This document shows, one piece after another, positions 26,769-35,609 of a stretch of 64,000 nt of DNA. The notes below the pieces were generated by a model that saw only the letters and a list, made by a program, of their open reading frames with translations, did no database searches and was not told the DNA's origin. The stretch covers positions 53,785-117,784 of the forward strand of contig CANPXG010000001.1 in assembly GCA_947585795.1 (NCBI GenBank), given 5' to 3'. Numbering within the stretch: position 1 is the first letter of the stretch; each line of letters starts with the position of its first letter. Source of the DNA: an uncultured Clostridia bacterium (lineage in GTDB: Bacteria > Bacillota > Clostridia > UBA1381). The position numbers and the translations under genes were made by a program.

Positions 26769-27569
26769 ATGAGTTTTCTTAAAGGTAAAACGGCTATTAT
26801 AACGGGCGCGGGACGCGCGGTGCTTCAAAGCGGCGGATGCGGAGCCATAGGCTACGGAATCGCGACGGCATACGCGAAGGAAGGCGCGAACATCGTTATA
26901 ACGGGACGTAATGTTAAAAAGCTCACAGACGCGAAGGAGGAGCTTGAAAGACTGTACGGCATAAAGGTACTGCCGGTAGCCGCCGACATAAACGCGGACG
27001 CGGACAATGAGGCGGTCGCGAATAACGTTGTGAAGCAGGCGGTCGACGCGTTCGGCGGTATAGACGTGCTCATAAACAACGCGCAGGCATCGGCGTCGGG
27101 CGTTACACTTGCGGAGCATACGACGGAGCAGTTTAACCTCGCCCTGTATTCCGGACTTTATTCGACATTTTACTACATGAAAGCGTGCTATCCGTATCTT
27201 GCAAAGTCAAAGGGCTCGGTAATCAACTTCGCGTCGGGCGCTGGACTTTTCGGAAATTACGGACAGTGCTCATACGCCGCCGCGAAAGAGGGAATACGCG
27301 GTCTTACGCGCGTTGCCGCGACGGAATGGGGAAAAGACGGAATCAACGTCAATATCGTTTGCCCACTCGCATGGACGGCGCAGCTTGAAAAGTTTGAAAA
27401 CGACTATCCCGACGCGTTCAAGCAAAACGTGCAGATGCCGCCCATGGGACATTTCGGCGACGCGGAAAAGGAGATAGGACGCGTATGCGTACAGCTCGCT
27501 TCTCCCGACTTTAAGTACATGACCGGTGAAACGATCACGCTTGAGGGCGGACTCGGACTCAGACCGTAA
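26769..27569 (+). CDS. Short-chain dehydrogenase/reductase with an insertion in the cofactor loop
   Basis: A 266-residue NAD(P)-dependent SDR. The cofactor motif starts TGAGRAVLQSGGCGAIGYGI, where about ten extra residues separate TGAG from the glycines of the classical TGxxxGIG. Catalytic residues are Asn in INNAQA, Ser in INFASGAG and the YAAAK pair. The C-terminus is typical of classical SDRs (MTGETITLEGGLGLRP). Substrate is unknown; the class includes hydroxysteroid, sugar and acyl-ACP reductases. AAAGGAGG precedes the ATG, 68 bases after dut. Confidence 0.88.
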   Translation: MSFLKGKTAIITGAGRAVLQSGGCGAIGYGIATAYAKEGANIVITGRNVKKLTDAKEELERLYGIKVLPVAADINADADNEAVANNVVKQAVDAFGGIDVLINNAQASASGVTLAEHTTEQFNLALYSGLYSTFYYMKACYPYLAKSKGSVINFASGAGLFGNYGQCSYAAAKEGIRGLTRVAATEWGKDGINVNIVCPLAWTAQLEKFENDYPDAFKQNVQMPPMGHFGDAEKEIGRVCVQLASPDFKYMTGETITLEGGLGLRP

Positions 27570-27599
27570 ACTTATAAAAATCATACCAAAATAAAAATT

Positions 27600-27629
27600 A
27601 AGAGAGCGTATCAAATGATACGCTCTCTT
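27600..27629. terminator. Bidirectional terminator between SDR gene and walK
   Basis: A near-perfect 14-base-pair stem AAGAGAGCGTATCA/TGATACGCTCTCTT lies between the convergent genes, with T-rich flanks on both strands. Confidence 0.85.
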
Positions 27630-27642
27630 GCTGTTTTATATT

Positions 27643-29457
27643 TTACTTGCACGGAATTGTTATTGTAACCTCCGTACCCTTGTGGAACTCGCTTGAAATC
27701 TTGATTTTGCCGCCGAAGCTCGATTCCAGCGACTGCTTTGCGATCGCAAGACCGAGTCCCGTACCGCCGGTATCGCGCGAACGCGCTTTATCGACGCGGT
27801 AGAACCTGTCGAATATGTGCGGCAGTTTGTCCTCCTGAATACCTATACCGTTATCGACGACCTTAATACATATATCATTGTACACCTTGCTTGAATATAC
27901 CTGTATGCTTCCGCCTTCGCTCGTGTACTTGAGGGCGTTGCTGACAACGTTTATTATCGCGCGCTCGAGCACGTCGTAGTCACCGGTAATTATCGGTACC
28001 TCGTTAGTAGGACGGTAGGTGAGAGTCTGATTTTTCTTCTTGGCTGTAAGGCTCATACGCTCCACTATGGACTCAAGCATTTTGCGCACGTCTATCTGTT
28101 CGGGAGCCTTTATATACGTCTGATTTTCGTCAAGCTCCGAGAGCGTCAGAAGGTCGCTTATAATTCTTGCCATTCTGTCCGACTCCGACGCGATCACGTC
28201 GAGGAAACGCACCTGAAGCTCCCTGTCCACGTCCGGCATATCGGCAAGCGTTTCGGAATACGACTTTATCGTCGTAAGCGGCGTGCGAAGTTCGTGCGAC
28301 ACATTTGCGACGAAGTCGCGGCGCGACTGCTCAAGCTTTTCCTGTTTTGTAATGTCGTGTATGATCACGATAATACCGCCGACCTTATTGTCCACCTTAA
28401 ACGTCGCGAAATTAAAGTGCAGGTACTGGTTTGACAGCTTTATCTCACGCTCCACGCTGCCGTCGGGCTGCATGTACAGTAAATCTCCGAGCGTTATGTT
28501 CGCATTTATCTCTTTAAAGAACCTGTCAAACTTAATATCGTCGAAATAACGGCGTTTAAGGAGCTTTTTCGCCTCACGGTTATAGTGAATAAGGTTACCC
28601 TTCATGTCAAACGCGAGTATTCCGTCGTTCATGTTCTGCAATATCGTTTCAACCTTGATTTTTTCACCCATAGCTTGTTCGGACGATATTTTACGCGTCT
28701 TTGCAAGGTCGATGAGGGAGTTGCGCAAGGTGCCGAGCTCGTCGCGTGAATCCGATTTTTGAAGCGATGTCATGTCGCCGTCCGCAAGCTTTCGCGCCTG
28801 CACCGACAGCTGATGTATCGGCACCGTGATAGACTTTGATATGATCGTGCCGAACACGAGCGAAACGATAAGCGAGAAAAGGAGCGATATTAAAAGTATG
28901 TTAATAAGCGTCCGTGTGACCGACTGAAGCTGACGGCAGTTATCCTTTATATACACTATATATTTCACCGCATCGCCGTTCTTGAGTGGGAACGCGTAGT
29001 CCATATAGCTTTTGTTGATACCGGTTTCTTTCGCTTCCGTTCCTGTGAGCGACAGCTCCACTGACGCGGTTTTATCAATGCTCGTCGTTCCGTCGGAGGA
29101 CATGAGCACCGAAGCGTCTTTACCGTCGAGTATACAGTAAAACCTCGATGCCGTAATACCGAGCGAACCGGAATGTGACGACAAAATATCGTTTATCATG
29201 GCGATATTGTTCGCCGACGACTCCTCGATAACGGTAGACGCGCCGTCCTCCGCAGCAGCGGGGAAGGTAAGCTCGTTCGCCGCGGCGAGAAGGTCATTTT
29301 TAATATCCTCCGTAAACACCGCGTCAATACTGTCGGAAAATTCTCTGTGATAGTGGCTTGATACTCCTATAAGATTGAAACCGCCGATCAAGAGATCCGC
29401 GGCGAGTACAAGAAGCGCGAACATAGAGATAATTTTCCATCTTATACTTTTAAACAT
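27643..29457 (-). CDS. walK: WalK-type sensor histidine kinase
   Basis: A 604-residue membrane kinase, the sensor of the essential cell-wall two-component system WalRK. Two transmembrane helices (about residues 9-32 and 180-205) flank an extracellular sensor region. HAMP, PAS (SLIHYNREAKKLLK), HisKA with phosphoacceptor His in VANVSHELRTPLTT, and HATPase with N-box NVVSNALKYTSEGG and G-box GGTGLGLAIAK follow. This HAMP-PAS-HisKA layout and the pairing with a WalR-type regulator fit WalK, although other PhoR-like kinases share it. Start 29457 opens the first helix. walHIJ are not seen beside it. Confidence 0.87.
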   Translation of the reverse strand: MFKSIRWKIISMFALLVLAADLLIGGFNLIGVSSHYHREFSDSIDAVFTEDIKNDLLAAANELTFPAAAEDGASTVIEESSANNIAMINDILSSHSGSLGITASRFYCILDGKDASVLMSSDGTTSIDKTASVELSLTGTEAKETGINKSYMDYAFPLKNGDAVKYIVYIKDNCRQLQSVTRTLINILLISLLFSLIVSLVFGTIISKSITVPIHQLSVQARKLADGDMTSLQKSDSRDELGTLRNSLIDLAKTRKISSEQAMGEKIKVETILQNMNDGILAFDMKGNLIHYNREAKKLLKRRYFDDIKFDRFFKEINANITLGDLLYMQPDGSVEREIKLSNQYLHFNFATFKVDNKVGGIIVIIHDITKQEKLEQSRRDFVANVSHELRTPLTTIKSYSETLADMPDVDRELQVRFLDVIASESDRMARIISDLLTLSELDENQTYIKAPEQIDVRKMLESIVERMSLTAKKKNQTLTYRPTNEVPIITGDYDVLERAIINVVSNALKYTSEGGSIQVYSSKVYNDICIKVVDNGIGIQEDKLPHIFDRFYRVDKARSRDTGGTGLGLAIAKQSLESSFGGKIKISSEFHKGTEVTITIPCK

Positions 29458-29491
29458 AAAATAAAAATCCTTTCTGTCATAAATACTCCAA

Positions 29492-29522
29492 AACACCCAA
29501 AACAATATATGTTTCGGGTGTT
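29492..29522 (-). repeat. Intergenic hairpin between walR and walK
   Basis: A 13-base-pair stem AACACCCAAAACA/TGTTTCGGGTGTT with a 5-base loop occupies the 80-base gap. On the minus strand the single mismatch becomes a G-U pair and is followed by TTTT, so it may attenuate walK relative to walR or stabilise the walR transcript. Confidence 0.5.
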
Positions 29523-29537
29523 TTTTGCAGTCGCTTA

Positions 29538-30239
29538 TTATTTATTAAAGTAATATCCTACGCCTCTTTTGGTTATTATATACTTCGGCATACTCGGATC
29601 GTCCTCGATTTTTTCTCTCAAACGTCTGACCGTAACGTCAACCGTGCGCACGTCGCCGTAGTACTCGTAACCCCATACGTTTTCAAGCAGCTTCTCACGA
29701 GAGAAGATCTTGTCGGGCTGCATGGCGAGGAAACGAAGCAGCTCAAATTCTCGAAGCGTTATGTCGATGACGGTGCCGTTCTTTGAAACCTCGTACCGTT
29801 CGACGTTGATCGACAGGTCGCCGGAAATGATCGTATCCTGATTTTCCTGCTTTGTGTCGGGAACGGGCGGCACGGCGGCACTTCTTCTCAGATTTGCCTT
29901 CACTCTTGCCGCAAGCTCACGCATCGAGTACGGCTTGGTTATATAATCGTCTGCGCCAAGCTCCAAGCCGAGAATTTTATCGATCTCGTCCTCACGCGCC
30001 GTAAGCATTATTATAGGCACCTGTGAGCTTTCACGAATTTTTTTGCAGACCTCCCAGCCGTCAAGACCGGGCAGCATAACGTCAAGAAGTATAAGATCGG
30101 GATTTTCCGTAAGAGCCATCTCAAGTCCCTTGATACCGTCAAGCGCCGACAGCGTCTTATACCCCTCCTTGTTAAGCGAAAAAGTAAGAATGTCGTTGAT
30201 ATTCTGTTCGTCCTCAATAACCAGTATGGTACGCTCCAT
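29538..30239 (-). CDS. walR: WalR-type response regulator
   Basis: A 233-residue OmpR/PhoB-family transcription factor. The receiver domain (residues 1-120) has acidic pocket residues in VIEDEQ, phosphoacceptor Asp in LILLDVMLPG, Thr in MLTARE and Lys in ITKPYS. The winged-helix DNA-binding domain follows (LREFELLRFLA, RTVDVTVRRLREKIE, KRGVGYYF). In Firmicutes WalR regulates autolysins and wall metabolism. I chose ATG 30239 because AAAGGA lies 9 bases upstream; TTG at 30248 is an in-frame alternative. It is transcribed first, then walK. Confidence 0.9.
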   Translation of the reverse strand: MERTILVIEDEQNINDILTFSLNKEGYKTLSALDGIKGLEMALTENPDLILLDVMLPGLDGWEVCKKIRESSQVPIIMLTAREDEIDKILGLELGADDYITKPYSMRELAARVKANLRRSAAVPPVPDTKQENQDTIISGDLSINVERYEVSKNGTVIDITLREFELLRFLAMQPDKIFSREKLLENVWGYEYYGDVRTVDVTVRRLREKIEDDPSMPKYIITKRGVGYYFNK

Positions 30240-30299
30240 TTGTTCCAATCCTTTCGTTAAAAGAATGATTATACAATATTTTTCGATATTATTACGATT

Positions 30300-30328
30300 A
30301 TTTTATCAGAAATTTACATTAAATTCAA
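30300..30328 (-). promoter_or_regulatory. Promoter of walR-walK
   Basis: Minus-strand TTGAAT (30323-30328), 17-base spacer, TAAAAT (30300-30305), about 60 bases before walR. Confidence 0.6.
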
Positions 30329-30396
30329 GTATATTTTGTAAAAAAAATTAACTTTTTTAACAAAATATAATTTTTTTGAATATTTTTGCTATCATA

Positions 30397-30425
30397 TAGA
30401 CAAAATCCCCTTTTTATTGTATAAT
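30397..30425 (+). promoter_or_regulatory. Promoter of the pyr operon
   Basis: TAGACA (30397-30402), 17-base spacer, TATAAT (30420-30425). The leader to pyrB is only about 50 bases and contains no PyrR attenuator or terminator hairpin. Confidence 0.7.
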
Positions 30426-30484
30426 GAAACAATGAGATAACAATAAATATCAACGGTATCAATACGCGGTAAGGGGGAAAAACA

Positions 30485-31405
30485 ATGAAGAAAGATTTAC
30501 TCGGACTGAAGGATTTAAGCGCGGAAAACATAAAGTATATACTCGATACCGCCGATACTATGAAGCTTATCCTGAAACAGCCGAACAAAAAAACGCCGCA
30601 CCTTCAAGGCAAAACGGTGGTGAATTTGTTTTACGAAAACAGCACCCGCACGCGCCTTTCGTTTGAACTCGCGGCGAAGTACATGAGCGCGAACGCCGCC
30701 AACATAACAGCCGGAGGCTCTTCGGTACAAAAAGGCGAAACGCTTACCGACACCGCAAAGACGATCAATGCCATGGGAACGGACATACTCGTCATGCGCC
30801 ACAGCATGAGTGGAGCGCCGCACCTTATCGCGCCATTGGTGACCGCGTCGGTCATAAACGCCGGCGACGGCATGGACGAGCACCCGACGCAGGCGCTGCT
30901 TGACATGCTTACCATACGCGAGAAAAAGGGACATATCGACGGCTTAAAGGTAGCCATCGTCGGCGACATATACCACAGCAGAGTTGTGCGGAGCAACATA
31001 TACGGACTTACGAAGCTCGGCGCTGAGGTGAGCGTCGGAGGACCTGCCACGCTGATACCGCAGGGCATGGAAAAAATGGGCGTAAAAGTATTTAAGAGCG
31101 TGCACGAGGCGATCGTGGATGCCGACGTGGTAATGGGACTTCGCATACAGCTCGAAAGACAGAAAAGCGGACTGTTCCCGACGCTCCGCGAATACTACCG
31201 CTTTTTCGGCATAGACGAAAAACGCCTGAAATTCGCGAAACCGGACGCGCTCGTGATGCACCCGGGACCTGTAAACAGGGGCGTGGAATTTTCGTCGGGC
31301 GTGATAGACGGCGCACAAAGCGTCATAAATGAACAGGTAACAAGCGGAGTCGCTGTAAGAATGGCGGTAATGAGCATACTGTCAGAGGGCGGCTTCAAGG
31401 AATAA
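30485..31405 (+). CDS. pyrB: Aspartate carbamoyltransferase catalytic subunit
   Basis: A 306-residue enzyme that joins carbamoyl phosphate and aspartate, the committed step of de novo pyrimidine synthesis. The carbamoyl phosphate site STRTR is at residues 53-57, followed by [16 protein letters not shown] and the aspartate-binding loop with Arg and Gln (LRIQLERQ). Length matches the catalytic chain, and no regulatory pyrI follows. GTAAGGGGG precedes the ATG. First gene of the pyrBCFKD operon. Confidence 0.96.
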   Translation: MKKDLLGLKDLSAENIKYILDTADTMKLILKQPNKKTPHLQGKTVVNLFYENSTRTRLSFELAAKYMSANAANITAGGSSVQKGETLTDTAKTINAMGTDILVMRHSMSGAPHLIAPLVTASVINAGDGMDEHPTQALLDMLTIREKKGHIDGLKVAIVGDIYHSRVVRSNIYGLTKLGAEVSVGGPATLIPQGMEKMGVKVFKSVHEAIVDADVVMGLRIQLERQKSGLFPTLREYYRFFGIDEKRLKFAKPDALVMHPGPVNRGVEFSSGVIDGAQSVINEQVTSGVAVRMAVMSILSEGGFKE

Positions 31406-31420
31406 AGGAGGGACGTAAAA

Positions 31421-32713
31421 ATGAGAATACTCATAAAAGGCGGCAGAGTGATCGATCCCGCGAACAACATCGACAAGGTGACGGACATATTTATAGACAA
31501 GGGAGTGATCTCGGAAATCGGGGACGACCTCGGGCTTGACGGACTTGAAATGGAGGTCATAGACGCGTCGGGCAAAATCGTCACTCCGGGACTTGTAGAC
31601 ATGCACTGTCACCTGCGCGATCCGGGACAGGAGTACAAGGAAGACATAGAAACCGGCACGCGCGCCGCCGCTATGGGCGGTATAACGTCGGTGGCATGTA
31701 TGCCGAACACAAAGCCCGTCATAGACAACGAGGCGGTCGTGACCTACATAAGGACAAAGGCTAAGGAAACGGGATACGTGAACGTGTTCCCGATAGGCGC
31801 GATCTCAAAAGGACTTGAAGGCAAGGAGCTTGCGGAGATAGGGGAACTTAAATTCGCGGGCGCGGTAGCCGTTTCGGACGACGGACGTCCCGTTACCGAC
31901 TCCGGACTTATGCGCCGCGCGATGGAATACGCTGACATGTTCGACATGACCGTGATATCACACTGTGAGGACTTGTCCCTCGCCGACGGCGGACACATGA
32001 ACGAGGGCTATATGTCCACATACCTCGGACTTCGCGGTATCACGAGAGCCGCGGAGGAGGTCATGGTATCGAGAGATATTTTAATAGCCGAAGCGACGAA
32101 AACGGCTGTGCACATCGCCCACGTGAGCACAAGAGGCTCCGTTGAGCTTGTGCGCAGAGCGAAGGAACGCGGCGTGCGCGTAACGTGCGAAACATGTCCG
32201 CACTACTTCACGCTTACGGAAAAGGCGGTTGACGGCTTCAACACGAACGCAAAAATGAACCCGCCCCTAAGAACCGATGACGACGTTCAGGCGATAAAGG
32301 ATGGATTAAAGGACGGCACGATAGACGCTATCGCCACAGACCACGCGCCGCACCACATAGACGAGAAAAACTGTGAGTTCGCGCTCGCGATGAACGGCAT
32401 AGTCGGCTTTGAAACGTCTTTGGGACTTTCACTCGAATATCTGGTAAAACCGGGAATACTCACGCTCAGCGACCTTATAAGGAAAATGTCACTGAACCCG
32501 TCGAGAATACTCGGACTGAGCAAGGGAACACTGTCACAGGGAGCCGCCGCGGACGTTACGATATTTGACATGGACAAGGAATGGACGGTTGACGTGTCAA
32601 AACTCAATTCTAAGAGCAAAAACTCGCCCTACGGCGGCTTTAAGCTTTGCGGCAAGCCCGAATACGTTATCGTGGGCGGAGATATAGTCGTAAATCAAGG
32701 TATTTTACTGTAA
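31421..32713 (+). CDS. pyrC: Dihydroorotase
   Basis: A 430-residue amidohydrolase that cyclises carbamoyl aspartate to dihydroorotate. Metal ligands are in [11 protein letters not shown] (HxHLR), two later His residues (TVISHCED and VHIAHVST) and the catalytic Asp in ATDHAPHH. This is the class I (PyrC of Gram-positives) form. AAGGAGGG precedes the ATG, 15 bases after pyrB. Confidence 0.95.
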   Translation: MRILIKGGRVIDPANNIDKVTDIFIDKGVISEIGDDLGLDGLEMEVIDASGKIVTPGLVDMHCHLRDPGQEYKEDIETGTRAAAMGGITSVACMPNTKPVIDNEAVVTYIRTKAKETGYVNVFPIGAISKGLEGKELAEIGELKFAGAVAVSDDGRPVTDSGLMRRAMEYADMFDMTVISHCEDLSLADGGHMNEGYMSTYLGLRGITRAAEEVMVSRDILIAEATKTAVHIAHVSTRGSVELVRRAKERGVRVTCETCPHYFTLTEKAVDGFNTNAKMNPPLRTDDDVQAIKDGLKDGTIDAIATDHAPHHIDEKNCEFALAMNGIVGFETSLGLSLEYLVKPGILTLSDLIRKMSLNPSRILGLSKGTLSQGAAADVTIFDMDKEWTVDVSKLNSKSKNSPYGGFKLCGKPEYVIVGGDIVVNQGILL

Positions 32714-32729
32714 GTGAGGAGGAGAGCCA

Positions 32730-33647
32730 ATGTCGGTAGATTTACTTGTGGAAAAAATTAATAAGCGCGGCAACCCGTCGGTCGCGGGACTTGATCCGAA
32801 AATCGACTACGTGCCCGCGTACATAAGGGAAAAGGCGTACGCCAATTACGGCAAGAACCTTAAGGGCGCGTCCGAGGCGATATGGGAGTTCAACAGAGGA
32901 CTTATAGACGCTCTGTACGACATAGTCCCCGCCGTGAAGCCGCAGTCCGCGTTTTACGAGATGTACGGCTTGTACGGCGAGGAGGTATTGCACCGCACCA
33001 TATCCTACGCGAAGGAAAAGGGGCTTTACGTTATACTTGACGTAAAGCGCAACGATATAGGAACGACAGCCGAGGCGTATTCGAGAGCGTATCTCGGAAA
33101 GACCGAGATAGAGGGAGAACTTTTTGACGTGTGCCCCGTGGACTGTATCACGGTAAATCCGTTCCCCGGCTCCGACGGCGTAAAGCCGTTTATAGACGAT
33201 TGCGTGAAATACGACAAGGCGATATTCACATTGGCGAAAATGTCAAACCCGTCGTCCGGTGAGCTTCAGGATTTGATAACGGAGGACGGCACGAGAGTGT
33301 ACGAAAAAATAGCCGCGCGCATAAACGAGTGGAACGAAAACACGATAGGCAAAAGCGGTTACGGAGCTGTGGGCGCGGTAGTCGGAGCGACATACCCCGA
33401 GCAGGCTCAAACGCTGAGAAAGCTCATGCCGAAATCGTATTTCCTCGTGCCCGGTTACGGCGCACAGGGCGGCGGCGCGCAGGGCGTAAAACCGTGCCTC
33501 AACAATGACGGCTTGGGCGCGATCGTCAATTCCTCGAGAGGAATTATGTGCGCGTACAAAAAGGGCGGCTGGAAGGATGAGCAGTTTGCCGAAGCCGCAA
33601 GACAGGAAGCTATCAGAATGAGAGAGGACTTAGTCAGCGTACTGTAA
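32730..33647 (+). CDS. pyrF: Orotidine 5'-phosphate decarboxylase (type 2)
   Basis: A 305-residue enzyme that decarboxylates OMP to UMP. The catalytic DxKxxD array is ILDVKRNDIGTTAEAYS, and the phosphate-binding region is near GYGAQGGGAQGV. The length and the VKRNDIG form mark the longer subfamily 2 rather than the 230-residue B. subtilis type. AGGAGGAG precedes the ATG. The orotate phosphoribosyltransferase gene pyrE, needed for the step before it, is not in the operon. Confidence 0.95.
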   Translation: MSVDLLVEKINKRGNPSVAGLDPKIDYVPAYIREKAYANYGKNLKGASEAIWEFNRGLIDALYDIVPAVKPQSAFYEMYGLYGEEVLHRTISYAKEKGLYVILDVKRNDIGTTAEAYSRAYLGKTEIEGELFDVCPVDCITVNPFPGSDGVKPFIDDCVKYDKAIFTLAKMSNPSSGELQDLITEDGTRVYEKIAARINEWNENTIGKSGYGAVGAVVGATYPEQAQTLRKLMPKSYFLVPGYGAQGGGAQGVKPCLNNDGLGAIVNSSRGIMCAYKKGGWKDEQFAEAARQEAIRMREDLVSVL

Positions 33648-33657
33648 AGGAGATACA

Positions 33658-34428
33658 ATGAAACATACCGAATTATGCAAATTAATATCGAGATCCGAGC
33701 CGATACCGGGAATATTCGATTTTACGATCGAAAGCGAAAACATAGCGAAGGAAGCGCAGTGCGGACAGTTCCTGCACATAAACTGCGGGGAAAGCACGTT
33801 TTTGCGCAGACCTATAAGCATATGCGACGCGTATGACGGAAAGGTGAGATTTATTTTCGAGGTAAAGGGCGCGGGCACGCGCGAGCTGTCAAAAAAACAG
33901 ACGGGCGACATGATTGACGTTATGGGACCTCTCGGTCACGGCTTTGAGATTAAGGATAACGTCAAAAATCCCGTTGTCATAGGCGGCGGAATAGGCGTGT
34001 TTCCGCTTTATAAGCTCGCAAAGGAGCTTCACGGAAGAGCCGACGTGTTTTTGGGCTTTCGTTCCAAGGACAGAGTGGTAATGGAGAGTGAATTTGAAAG
34101 CGTGTCGAATATGGTGATCACCGGCACCGACGACGGCAGCTACGGCTACAGCGGCTATATCGCTTCCGCGATGGAGCAGTACCTTAACTTCCATGACTGC
34201 ACCATGATTTATTCATGCGGACCGATGCCGATGCTGAAAGCCGTAAAGAAAATTGCGGAGGAAAGAGGAATACCGTGCCAAATTTCGCTTGAACAGCGAA
34301 TGGGCTGCGGCATAGGCGCGTGCCTTGTCTGCAGCTGTGAAACGGTAAACGGCGGCGCGGATAAGTACGCGAAGGTATGCACGAACGGTCCCGTATTTTA
34401 CTCGGAGGAGGTGACGCTAAATGATTAA
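33658..34428 (+). CDS. pyrK: Dihydroorotate dehydrogenase B, electron transfer subunit
   Basis: A 256-residue FAD and 2Fe-2S protein that passes electrons from PyrD to NAD+. The FAD site is in LRRPISICDAY, the pyridine nucleotide-binding region is GGGIGVFPLYKLA, and the cluster cysteines are in MGCGIGACLVCSCETVNGG plus KVCTNGPVF. It overlaps pyrD by 8 bases, matching the heterotetramer they form. Confidence 0.95.
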   Translation: MKHTELCKLISRSEPIPGIFDFTIESENIAKEAQCGQFLHINCGESTFLRRPISICDAYDGKVRFIFEVKGAGTRELSKKQTGDMIDVMGPLGHGFEIKDNVKNPVVIGGGIGVFPLYKLAKELHGRADVFLGFRSKDRVVMESEFESVSNMVITGTDDGSYGYSGYIASAMEQYLNFHDCTMIYSCGPMPMLKAVKKIAEERGIPCQISLEQRMGCGIGACLVCSCETVNGGADKYAKVCTNGPVFYSEEVTLND

Positions 34429-35332
34429 CACAAAGGTTGATTTCTGCGGCGTTGAATTTAAGAATCCGATAGTGACGGCGTCGGGAACCTTCGGCTTCGG
34501 TATGGAGTACGATCAGTTTGTACCGCTGGAGGAGTACGGCGGCTTTAGCGCGAAGGGACTTACACGCGCGCCGCGCGAGGGGAATAAACCCCCGAGAATA
34601 GCGGAAACGCCAAGCGGTATATTAAACAGCGTGGGACTGCAAAATCCCGGTGTGGAATATTTTGCGGAGCACATTATGCCGATAATTTCCGAATTTGACA
34701 CCAATATAATCGCGAACATATCGGGAAACACGGTCGAGGAATACTGTGAAATGGCGCAAATACTGTCCGATACGGACGTTGCGATAGTGGAACTCAACGT
34801 GTCCTGTCCCAACGTAAAGCACGGCGGACTTGCCTTCGGCACCGACACACATGTTGTGAACGATCTTACGCGCGAGGTTAAAAAGCATTGCAAAAAGCCT
34901 CTCGTGGTAAAGCTTTCGCCGAACGTAACTTCCGTGAGTGAGATCGCGAAAGCCGCCGCCGACGGAGGCGCGGACGGCTTATCACTCATAAACACGCTTT
35001 TGGGAATGAGAATAGACATAAACACGCGCCGTCCCATCCTTAAAAACAATACCGGCGGACTGTCGGGACCGGCGGTAAAGCCTGTCGCGGTACGTATGAT
35101 ACACGAGGTTTACAGCGCCGTGGACATTCCTATAATCGGTATGGGAGGAGTTACAAGCGGCGAGGACGTAATAGAATTTATGCTTGCGGGCGCGTCCCTT
35201 GTCGCACTCGGAACGGGACTGTTCGCAAAGCCCGATTTAATAATACCCGTGAAACGCGGCATTGAGGAGTACATGACGCGTCACAACATAGAAAATATCA
35301 CCGACCTCATTGGCGCGGCTGTAATGAACTGA
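34421..35332 (+). CDS. pyrD: Dihydroorotate dehydrogenase B, catalytic subunit
   Basis: A 303-residue FMN-dependent TIM barrel that oxidises dihydroorotate to orotate. The active-site region has NVSCPNVKHGG with the catalytic Cys (class 1B), KLSPNVTSV, and the FMN phosphate loop GMGGVTSGEDVIEFMLAGAS. It is the last gene of the operon and ends with a terminator. Confidence 0.96.
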   Translation: MINTKVDFCGVEFKNPIVTASGTFGFGMEYDQFVPLEEYGGFSAKGLTRAPREGNKPPRIAETPSGILNSVGLQNPGVEYFAEHIMPIISEFDTNIIANISGNTVEEYCEMAQILSDTDVAIVELNVSCPNVKHGGLAFGTDTHVVNDLTREVKKHCKKPLVVKLSPNVTSVSEIAKAAADGGADGLSLINTLLGMRIDINTRRPILKNNTGGLSGPAVKPVAVRMIHEVYSAVDIPIIGMGGVTSGEDVIEFMLAGASLVALGTGLFAKPDLIIPVKRGIEEYMTRHNIENITDLIGAAVMN

Positions 35333-35336
35333 CAAT

Positions 35337-35373
35337 AAAACGGACGAGGATGCCCTATTTCCGAGTCCGTTTT
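35337..35373 (+). terminator. Terminator of the pyr operon
   Basis: A stem AAAACGGAC/GTCCGTTTT with a partly paired 19-base loop, followed by a run of T residues, starts 5 bases past the pyrD stop. The 276 bases up to dnaG otherwise show no gene, only AT-rich sequence and a weak CGAAAAA/TTTTTCG hairpin. Confidence 0.75.
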
Positions 35374-35609
35374 TTTACGCCCGAATAAAAATTCGATTAT
35401 TTCCTCCCGAAAAAAAGGATTTTTCGCGTCAGATGCCGTACTTATTAAAAGGAAAATTAAATTTATGCGGCAAAAAAATGTTATAAACGGCGAAATTAGG
35501 GTAAATATATGATGTGTATTTTAACAAAAAGGGTGAAATATAGTGGAAACATAGGTATATTTTTCTGCACAATGTGCGAAAATAATACCGTTAAAGGGGA
35601 GGTGAAGAC

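Noticed and set aside
35400..35430. CGAAAAA/TTTTTCG hairpin before dnaG
   Set aside because: AT-only stem with no placement that suggests a terminator or regulator; likely chance in AT-rich DNA.
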